From Trichoplax adhaerens (lineage: Eukaryota > Placozoa > Uniplacotomia > Trichoplacea > Trichoplacidae), in the NCBI RefSeq assembly GCF_000150275.1, contig NW_002060946.1, positions 4,067,035 through 4,131,034 of the forward strand: a stretch of DNA of 64,000 bases, written 5' to 3'. Below the pieces are notes generated by a model, which worked only from the letters and a program-made list of their open reading frames with translations, did no database searches and was not told the DNA's origin. Shown here piece after piece: positions 51,113-64,000 of the stretch; positions within the stretch are counted from its first letter, which is position 1; each line of letters opens with the position of its first letter. Position numbers and translations under genes: made by a program.

Positions 51113-52775
51113 CACGAAATCCATTACGTCATGACTATCGACTTTTGCTGGATTAATTTGCATTTGAAAAATCTTCCTTCATCTAGGATGATCTAATGGT
51201 TATTTATACATTTTTTGAATATTCAAATGTAGTGATGTTTCCGCTGTTATCAATGATACAGAAAGCGTTATGCAGTAACTGATCATTGTATAGGTGCATA
51301 CTGTGGGTCGGAACGACTCGAAGATAAAGACCATCAGCAAGGACAGTAATTCTACAATTCTATCATTACTGGTATAGTAGAGTTCAAATGGCTGCGACGA
51401 TCCATGGACAACTATTTTTTTTTAGTCGTTCCGTTCATGGTGGATCATAATAATCACTTTATCGTTATTATTATTTAAAAGTGGCGAAGCCAGGCATAAG
51501 ATATTATAACCATTGTTTCGCATACAGGTAGCGGTTTTATCTTGTTTATCTTATACTGCAAGCATGCATGTAAAGATTATTGTGTACTGTAGATTGAGTT
51601 GCAATCTCGAAATAGAAATAATCGACCACCTATTTCAACTTATCCAATGCTACTTGAACTATAGAAAGCGATAACATAAAGACTCGACTAAACTAAAATT
51701 CGGGATATAGCTTCCATTAATAGCTTGTATTAGCTGCTTATTGGCTGCAATACTCTAGTTCAGTCAATAACATTAGGGATACGATTGGATCAAGGTGCGA
51801 TACAATTTATTCTCCTATAGGATTTACTGTAATACTTACTTCAACAAACATGTCTTCTCACAATATTAACAATAAAACAGTCATAAAATTCATTTATCAT
51901 ATCAGATCTGGTGAAAAGTAGTTATACAATGATAGATGCTACTTGTTTACACTTCATTCTCAAATCGGGATTATACTTCATCGATCAATGATCACGGAAA
52001 TAACGTTAAAAATTGGCACATCATAATCATATATCATATACCCGTATAAAATAGTATATAAAATACCAAGTCATCAACATATTATAGCTATTAGGCATAT
52101 GTAACACAATCTATTACTAGATATTTTACTAACATCCTCATACAATCAATCCATGGAGCTGATTCGTTTATTGAATTAGCATTAAACTTTTGATAAATTT
52201 ATAAATAGACAAGAATTACCCTACTGATCACATCTGCTTCAAAGTGGATAATAAAAATCGGATGAATTAGCTGTAATAATATAATAATAGAATAGAATTC
52301 ACTAATACATTTAGTTAGCAATTAGTACAATATAAATATCTTAAGCTCAGTCATACCAAATTACAAAAAGTGGTTAATAATAACAACGTTATTCCGGTAT
52401 TCCACTTTACTATTTATTTACTTTCAGTTATCGTACTCTTCTTATTTTCCAGTTTGAAGACAATGTATGAAAAGCTTTAACAGGCTTAAAAGTGAAACAA
52501 AAAATAATCAAAATGGATAAAGATAGGTTAGAATATGCCACTATATCACTCTATGTATCTAGTGTTATACACGGTATTATCCATCTTTAGTTATTTTCGC
52601 TTAGAGAAACTAAAGTGGCACATTGCCGATAGTGCTACAATTTACTTTAACGTCATGGCGTCATTTTCATGAACGACAATGCACCCCATTATAAGTCTAG
52701 TGGATAATCTTTCCCTATCTTATTAGGTAATAGCAAAATTTTCATCATGTTTATGTTTATTCTGTTCTGCCTTTA

Positions 52776-55700
52776 TTAATTAATGTAGATTGCAGATTTC
52801 AAGTCCGTATTTGGAATTCCACGATATTTGGAGGTCTTTTTAATAAATCCGTTCTCAATAGCACTATATGCCATATCAATAATTGATACTGCAACTGGCC
52901 TAAATTTTAATCCAAGATCTTTAATAACCTACACCATGGTAGCAAAAAATTCAAATTTTAATGCATTAACATATTTGCTGTGCAACTTAACTTGACAACG
53001 ATTAAAAAAATTAAGATTATTATTTACTAATGGCTTGACTACTTATTTAAAATTATCACTAACAGTATAATATACACACTTTACTGTTTTGAAAAATGGC
53101 AGTTTTTCCGATAGCTGGTATGACTTGCTTAAGCGATTTATTTACTAACGCAACTCCTTTTATTACAATTAATGGAGTTTCGTCTTTGGTAACTTTATAG
53201 CCTACAGTCAAAATAATACATGCTCAATTAAAAATTTTATAGTATTGACTATTTCCAGTATCAATCGCTGTGAATGATAATTACTATAGAATCATATAGA
53301 GTATAAAAGGAATGTATATAACTCAGAAGTAATACAGCTTGAGAGAAAGATATTTAAAACTGAACCTTGTGGTTCAAATTCTTCTGCAAGATATCCTGCA
53401 ATATCTTTAATCCAGACATTTCCCGATATCGCAAGGTATCGATTACCTAAACCGTAGAAAAATAAATTGCTATAACATGCACAAGTGATCAAAGTAAATT
53501 AAATTAGAACTAAATTTTATAACACGACTTACTGTAAAGTAGTGAATAACTAAGACAAAAATCAAACATACGAGTACATCCATACAGCATCACACAAGGT
53601 TCATTAATAAAGCCGATGAAATATAATTTAAGCATATCATACTGCAACAATGGATAAAAATTATCGTAAATACTAGCAATTCACAAATTTAATAATGTAA
53701 CAAGAAAAAGTGTATAAATTCTTACTAGTATGCGCTATTTAACTGCTAATCATGGATAAAAGACGTAAAACATCTTATTAAAGAACAGTAAATTTTAAAA
53801 GCAAAGCATGCGTAAGGCTTATTGAAATTTTGCAATGAAAGATTAATTTACAAGCTTAATATTTGTAGTAATGTTAACCTGGAGCTCTTGCAGATGTCAT
53901 TGCTGCAATGTGAAGGGCAGCAACATCACGAACATCTACTATTCTTAGGCATATCTTTGGTACAATAGGAATCTTCTTTTCCAACAGGTTTTTAACGATC
54001 TGTTCCACATTGTGATGTTCCCGGTAAATTTAAAAAAAGTAACTTATATTAATGAATATGCTAGCGCATTAAATTTTCTCTGTAGGTACATACATTAAGT
54101 ATATTTTTAAATGATATGTTCCTGTTATTATGTTAAATTATTATTAACTGCAATACTTATTTGGTAATAGTCGAGAGTTAGTAATTATTTTTAAGAAGTC
54201 CTAGAATAAAACTAGAATATTAAATACTTGAAATTATCTGATTTGTTATAGTAAAGTTCAGGATGGATCAGAATGTATCTATGATACATATGGAGAAAAA
54301 ACAATTGCCAGGTAGTACTCGTATGTTATTCATGCTTGAAAGTAATCGATATGAAATATAATTATCATAGTAATAGGATGAAGTGCAGTATTAAATCTGT
54401 ATTAGTCATGGTAGGAGTGAGAATAATTTGATTTTTAAAAGTACTTACTAAACGCTAGAATAAATATGGCCTTATCATTATATTATGCTTGTTATAAGTA
54501 TTGCAAGTATTAAATTTGTTACTAATTACGCTTACTGTATCATATATCTGTTATAAATTAAAAGTATAAAACATAAAGTGTATATTCGCATTGTTTAAAT
54601 AAAATCATAAACCTACGCTAGTATTGCAATCATAAGTATATTAAACTCTCATGAAACCTATAAATATATATCTACATATATCAAACAAATATATAACCAA
54701 ATTACTAAATTCTCATTGCTGAGTTATAAAGATACTATCAGACAGAAATGATTAATTTACGACGAAATTTATTTACATTAAATGTGAAAACAAATTCGTA
54801 GTAGTTAATATGGCAGCTAAGATCAAATACCCGGTACAGAATTTTGCGTAGATTAATTATACATTTATAGAAATCTATTACGTTCATAATTGATACATAA
54901 AGGTAATATTGTTTTGCAAATACTGTAGCATCAGTAAAGTATCAGCAACATATTAACCTAGTAGAAAAATTAGAGGACAGCTATAAAAGAGTACAAAAGA
55001 CACTACTCGATTCTGTACCTCCAAATTACTGCATGTTGTTCCGGTTATAATAGGACCATACATATCACCAGGATTTATTACTACAATTTTCATTTTATTC
55101 TTGCCTATATGATATAATACAAGACAATATATTGTTATTTTTAGATTTAAATTTTACTTTAAAGTCTATCCTGTACGCAAATTCTGATGGTGTCAAGTTG
55201 TACCTTTTAACGTTTTAGCAAATTCCCAAACCGTTCTTTCAGTTAAAATTTTAAATTTTAAACAAGGCTGAATATTAGGATCGGTCTCGTCCGACCAGTC
55301 CTCTTCCGAGTATATTTTACCATCAACAATTGAACTTCCTATAAAGTATTGGTATTCAATATATTTTTGTTTCTGATTAGATGAATATAGATAATTAATC
55401 TAACATCTAACTAATACTTAAATACAATTATTATATTGAAGGTGACCAAGTAAAATTGTTATAAGTTTATGATGCAATTATTATGGTATCCAAAATGTAG
55501 AAAGGTTATAAGGTAATGATATATTTATGTTTCATTTCTGATTAAAATGATATGATATTCTATTATCTAATACTTAAAATTCAATTAGAACTGAAAATTC
55601 TCTCGTAGAAATTTTACAAGTTCACAATATAATTATTATGTACATAGAAAATAGACATATTTTAAGCAAGAGCATAAATATAGTAGAAGGAAGTCCCTTA

Positions 55701-56656
55701 GGGACCAATATAAGCTAATGTAATAGTATAAATTATCGCTATATCATCTAAGAGAGAATATAAATTTTAAATTAATATGTTTTTCCTAATTGTACAGTAT
55801 TAAAATGAAAATTTACCAATTATAGCTTGATCTGAGCTAGTTATCACAACTCGTTGGACTGTCTTCGATCTACTACATGCTTGTAATAACAATTCAGCAT
55901 TTTCTATCAGTTTGGCTTCGTCTTTAGGTGAGACACCGATACTGTCCATCGGAATGTGGCAAACATAAATACAATCTTGAATTGCTCTAAATTAAATGTA
56001 AGTAATATTTCAATATAAATTGCCTATAAATTTCATAACAAGAAAGTAAAAAATAAGACTAAAAGTAATCTTAGTAATATGAACATATTAATAGTGAAGT
56101 GAAGAATATTCTTAAAATATCAAATATCAAATAATCATAATTCTCTAATTTCTATAACTGCCATTATATCAAATTTTCTACGTATACGATACGACAAAAA
56201 CATAAAATCTATCGTAGAGCTTTTCAGGTAGTAACTCTAACACGGGTGTTAATCAATCGTTAATAAAAATGATCTTGATTAGGTATTGTAGTAAAGTAAT
56301 GCCTAATGAATCATTGTATTTGATATTTTTCTAATTTTACACATTGTGCTTATGGTATTCTTCTAATGTGAATAGGCTTAAAGAATTGTAAATCAAATCA
56401 TTACTTGGAATAATACAATTTGTTTATAAACTTACTCTAACCAACTAGCCTCGTTTATAGGGTCAATCTGAATTAATTCCAAGTCTTCAAATGCATTTGC
56501 TGTCAGCTTTTTCAAACCTTTACTATTTTTGTCATTCGAATCGCGAACAGCTCCGCGAACCTGATACCCCTTCTGCAACAGCTGTAAGATAATATGACTA
56601 CCTAGATGGCTCAGTCCATTAGTAACCAAGACTTTAGGAAGATTATTCTGACTCAT
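52776..56656 (-). CDS. Extended SDR (dihydroflavonol-reductase-like) protein with altered motifs
   Basis: The eight exons are 56656-56436, 55986-55817, 55338-55204, 55104-55019, 53999-53879, 53446-53366, 53201-53080 and 52928-52776, giving 362 aa. The fold is that of the NADPH-dependent extended SDR/DFR-like family: the beta1-alpha1 Rossmann start 'KVLVTNGLSHLGSHIILQLL', 'YQVRGAVRD', 'VVITSS', 'ERTVWEFAK', 'VVINPGDMYGP', 'IVDVRDVAALHIAAM', 'GNRYLAISG' and 'DLGLKFRP'. Two core motifs are changed. TGxxGxxG reads T-N-G-L-S-H-L-G, losing two glycines, and YxxxK reads C-L-K-F-K, so the catalytic Tyr is Cys while Lys is kept. All junctions are in frame with no stop, so this is not a decayed pseudogene. 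It may be a pseudoenzyme or bind its cofactor differently. Relatives reduce small aldehydes and ketones; the substrate cannot be inferred. Confidence 0.9.
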
Positions 56657-59600
56657 TATTAGTTCCTTGTAGAATTTAAAGAGTTATTATTATTAGGCTT
56701 ATTGCAATACTGTACTTTAACTTGTAATTAGTTACGATAACTTCTTATCTTGAATAATTTTCTTGCTATAGTGATTTCTTCTTCTGTTAGATTATTTCAT
56801 GATTCAAATTTAAATAGCGTCATACCGTTATAAAATAACCAATTTTTACTGACAATAGTCAAACCTAAAAGTGTACAATTTTGTTAAATGTAAGAGATAT
56901 AACCAGTACTAATGAAAAGACAAGTATACTCTTGACTACTTTTATATTGTCACCAATCGAAAGAAAATACAAGAAAGCAACATACGGTTTTGTAAAGCTA
57001 ATCAACGCCTAATACTAGTGGTAGACTAAAATGATAATATAACTTATAAATTAGCTGTGCTAAAGCTTTATTCTTGGAACATACTGTATTGACTTTGCAA
57101 TCAATTAAATATAGAAATTATGCAATGTCAACAATTAATTGGTATTGCTATTGAATAGTAAGGTATTGAATTGGACAAAGTGCCATATTGTTACTGAGAT
57201 AACGGTGTCTATAGGCAGATTGTAGTCCTCAGTAGCTGACTAATGCAATTTAGCTATGCTGGTCAATGATACTACTAATTTATTCTTTTCTAATCACTTG
57301 GACAAATAAGAGGACATTTGCTATATTATGCTAACTTGAACTAATTACATTAGATGTTCGATATTAGACATACTACTAACTACTAATATCATCTTGTCTA
57401 AGTTCTAACCATTAACTTAGCGGTAATACAAAATAAAATAAAGAACTTATAATATCAGATCTCAACAAAATGTCCGACAATCTATAGTAACGTTTCATGT
57501 TAACTAGAATTGCATACTTTAACTAGAAGATACCGTTACTACATCAAAATCGATTACATAAACACGAAATTATCTTTTCAAAGATAATTTGAGTTACCAT
57601 TTATAGTTTACGATATTTGTATAAAATTTATGCATTAGTGTAGCAACTATAGTACTATTAATCATTAGTCATAGTTTGCAAGTTGCAAGACATATTTTCA
57701 TACTTAAATGGTTATCTGATATCAAGCTGTTAACCTTAATACTAAAGGTGACTTTAAATAGATGTAGAAATGTCTATAGTATGATTAATACTCCACGTTG
57801 CAAGTCTATAGGGTACCGTATATGCGTATCCTACTGTTTAATCATAACATTAGCGGAAATTTAGACAATCTGTATTGTTATAGAGCTTAAGCAGTTAACT
57901 TAATATTAAAACAATAATTCTAACATATTACTCTTCGACATATTCGTTAAGATCTATTAAGATTTCTTATCCTTCCAATTTTAGATATTGCTACGGATTG
58001 CTATTAATTATAATTCAAAGTACGTTTTTCCCTGTTGCAGACAGCGTCAAGCCGTTAACTATATATTTTCTTTAAAAAGTTATATTGGCCTATTTTATGA
58101 CATAGAAACAGTTTAATGACAATTAATTCTTCGCTCCAGTTAATATTAAATGTAGTAATGTGATTAATGAATAAATTTTTCGCCACTTATGATTTCGATG
58201 ATCACGGTAATAATATGTTAAGTTAAAATTTGAACATATGTACACATAGAATTCTTTAAATGATCGATTTTAAGTCTTCTTTTATGCATAAATTGAACAT
58301 AGCTAATAAACTTTAATTTAAATCTCTACTTGATAGCTAATGATACGATTACAGATGTAGTGGACTTCTTTTCAGTTCTATGCCACGGTTACATCTTTGT
58401 TTTGCCGATGATTTTGAAATACATAACGTCTTTACACATAGGATTTTGTCGATTTATTGGTAATTTCAATATAAAGGATACAAGTGAGTTTCTTAGACAA
58501 CAATAATAAATACCACCAAGTCCTTGAAGAAGTATCAGTGTGATGTATAGTAGACGATGGTATAGCATGATGTAAAAAAGCTTAATTCACAAAAATTGAA
58601 ACATTCGTACTCGTAAGTGGCCACCTATAACGTACGAATATGGTAATGTAGGATACTTATCCTCACACAAACACCAACAGTGTTTTATTTGGATATTAAT
58701 CGTTGATATTTAATTATAAGAAATTTACCAGCTGATGTAGTCATAATAAGAGAATTTACGGTAGTACAGTACAGTACTGTTTGCTATCCCGTATAGCGCA
58801 TTAAGACGTATAATGTTTTTGTGAACTTCTTCGAAACTCGTGTAGTATAGTAAATACGCGTGTGTACTATTTATGCGTATATCCCTATAATATCAGCTCC
58901 AACCGATGATATTACAAATTGCTTAAGTTATTGTACTGTATATTGGTTATCAACAATGACATGCAAACTTATTCTTAATGGTTTTATTGCTAGTCTGAAG
59001 ATTATAACAAATACGTACATTTTAAATAATTCTACAGTATGTTAATTCAGTGAATTAATTACAAAACAAAAAAACAAATTTCTAAAGAATGTATCTGCAA
59101 ATGATTACGAGAAATAATTAATATCATTATTTTGTGAGAGAGTAAGGAATAAAATATGATATTAATAGATTTTTGCATAGATCTAAGGTGATCTACAGCA
59201 CTTTTTATTCACTAAATTGTATATATCAGTTCTAAGTTACAATAGCACCGTAGATATAACATACGCAATTATTTGTAGTTACTAAACATTCGTGGTATAG
59301 AGAAAAGGGAAGCCTTATCGATAACAAAATGTATGAGTAGATAGTAAAATATCGATACAATGGTATCCAAGTACGATGTCGCTATAAAGTCATCATAGAC
59401 TTAGGCATGGTCAGTATATGTCAATACGCAGTACAGAGTAAGCCTTCTATTAAACAGATGTCAAATAACATTTTCTTAATATAGGTCATCAGTAAAATGA
59501 AATGTTCAACATTACATACTTTACAGTAAATTGGAGTGTAGCATGTAAGTGCAGAATTCTTAAATTGACAGTTAGTTTGTCCATCGGCATTTACAATCTG

Positions 59601-59685
59601 TGTTCTAAGGAACTTGTATGCCATATAAAATATTGTAATACTGTTTTATTGCAGAGAACGAAAGGGCTTACAGATCCGCTACATC
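56657..59685. other. Intergenic region between SDR-like gene and CK2 alpha
   Basis: This is AT-rich, with scattered short open frames lacking motifs. A short GTACAGTAC palindrome lies near 58762. No gene that I can support. Confidence 0.5.
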
Positions 59686-63214
<3,529 letters not shown>

Positions 63215-64000
63215 TTTGTTGACGGCGTCCTTCGCGATTCCGCTTTGAAAATAGTCTTGAAGGAGTACTGGCAAGAACGATCTGAACTTGATGGAGGCTA
63301 ATGGCAATGGAGAGAGTTGAAATGGCTAAAATAGACAACCATTGAAGACAATTGTTCAATTCTTCCCGCTTATGGAGTTGGTCTGGCAATGACGACGATC
63401 AACGAAAGTCCAGTATAGTCGTTGGCGGTTAATGTGCCTACAAGTAGACTCAGTACTGGCTATGGTATCGAAGAGTCTGTAGTCAAAATGAAGCCACGAC
63501 GCGTTTGGATGTACAGTACGCTACGCTAGGAGGATTCGACTGCATGGAGGGATACAGTCGAGTTTTGTCGGCCTTCTCCCTAGACGGACTATCATACAAA
63601 ATCCTACAGTGTATCGCCGTGATTGAGTACACTCACTCTCTTCAACTCCAATCGATTGAAGTCAATTGAACCATGCTCGTCACCCGTAACCGTGGTCACC
63701 AATCGCTCACAAAGCTTATTGGAGTACAGTACAGTAGAAAACGCTGTACTGTACAGTACTGTAGATTGGAGTAGAAAACGCTGTACTGTACAGTATGTAC
63801 TGTACATTGTAGATTGGAGTACTGTAGAAAACGCTGTACAGTACTGTACTGTACAGTGTACAGTACTGTACAGTATGTAGATTGGAGTAGAAAACACTGT
63901 ACTCTACAGTATGTAGATTGGAGTAGAAAACGCTGTACTGTATGGACATTGGAGTAGAAAGGAGCTTTTCTGCCATTTTGCCTACAGCCAAGCGCAACTC
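63215..64000. other. Region upstream of CK2 alpha
   Basis: It carries the presumed CK2 alpha promoter and a repeat array (63715-63960, listed separately). No gene recognised. Confidence 0.5.
63715..63960. repeat. Tandem array combining 'gattggagtagaaaacgct' and TGTAC palindromes
   Basis: 'ggagta(ctgta)gaaaac.ct' recurs near 63720, 63767, 63815, 63884, 63920 and 63951, each followed by a variable run of GTACTGTACAGTA units. The period varies (about 35-70 bp) because the palindromic part expands and shrinks. It yields spurious open frames rich in Tyr/Ser/Thr on both strands. Confidence 0.85.

Larger units (their letters stand above)
50306..52775. other. Intergenic region upstream of gamma-SNAP
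   Basis: It contains a two-copy 126-bp repeat and a TGTAC palindrome array (listed separately), then AT-rich sequence to the 3' end of the SDR gene. An imperfect inverted pair ('ggataaagatag' near 52516 and 'ttatccatctttag' near 52578) was seen. No gene. Confidence 0.5.

Noticed and set aside
63604-63997. Open frames of 85-97 codons on both strands rich in Tyr, Ser, Thr and Val
   Set aside because: They are translations of the TGTAC palindrome array, open on both strands because the repeat lacks stops, not because of coding.

Overview
The window looks like nuclear DNA from a simple, intron-rich metazoan with AT-rich DNA. The gene set is animal-type: renal-type dipeptidases, DEG/ENaC channels, CFAP20, ADCK5, RCCD1, MEAK7, gamma-SNAP and casein kinase 2 alpha. 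Coding exons are short (18-300 bp) and introns small with canonical GT-AG ends. A placozoan (Trichoplax-like) is my best guess; this is inference from gene content and architecture, not a database match. One 50-base N run (60358-60407) shows that this is a draft scaffold.

Layout from left to right: a truncated membrane-anchored dipeptidase on the minus strand (405-2744, running off the left edge); a 5.6-kb repeat-bearing spacer; a complete secreted dipeptidase on the plus strand (8381-12384); a long spacer with repeats and an unusual GC-rich block (about 16.88-17.72 kb); CFAP20 (+, 18126-20628); ADCK5 (-, 22173-26178, 15 exons); a possible small unrecognised gene (+, 26665-27867); RCCD1 (+, 27971-30503); two tandem DEG/ENaC channel genes (-, 32010-35878 and 38205-41786); a 223-bp tandem duplication; MEAK7 (+, 43431-45862); gamma-SNAP (-, 46956-50305, 13 exons); an extended SDR reductase-like gene with altered motifs (-, 52776-56656); and CK2 alpha (-, 59686-63214), with one exon largely lost in the assembly gap. 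A palindromic TGTAC-type repeat array closes the window.

The gene models were built by hand: exon ends were placed at GT/AG sites, phases were checked across every junction, and summed lengths are multiples of three (for example DPEP 387 aa, CFAP20 192 aa, ADCK5 605 aa, RCCD1 346 aa, both channels 492 aa, MEAK7 495 aa, gamma-SNAP 305 aa, SDR 362 aa; CK2 alpha 366 aa if the gap exon is 48 bp). The genes are mostly unrelated housekeeping, trafficking, ciliary and signalling genes. The only functional clusters are the two duplicated pairs, the dipeptidases (head-to-head) and the DEG/ENaC channels (head-to-tail).

The most interesting observations are: an SDR that has lost both the glycine fingerprint and the catalytic tyrosine; intronic tandem repeats that duplicate the 3' splice site in two unrelated genes; a possible new small three-exon gene; and the GC-rich hairpin-bearing island. 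I see no CRISPR, prokaryotic operon or clear transposase gene.
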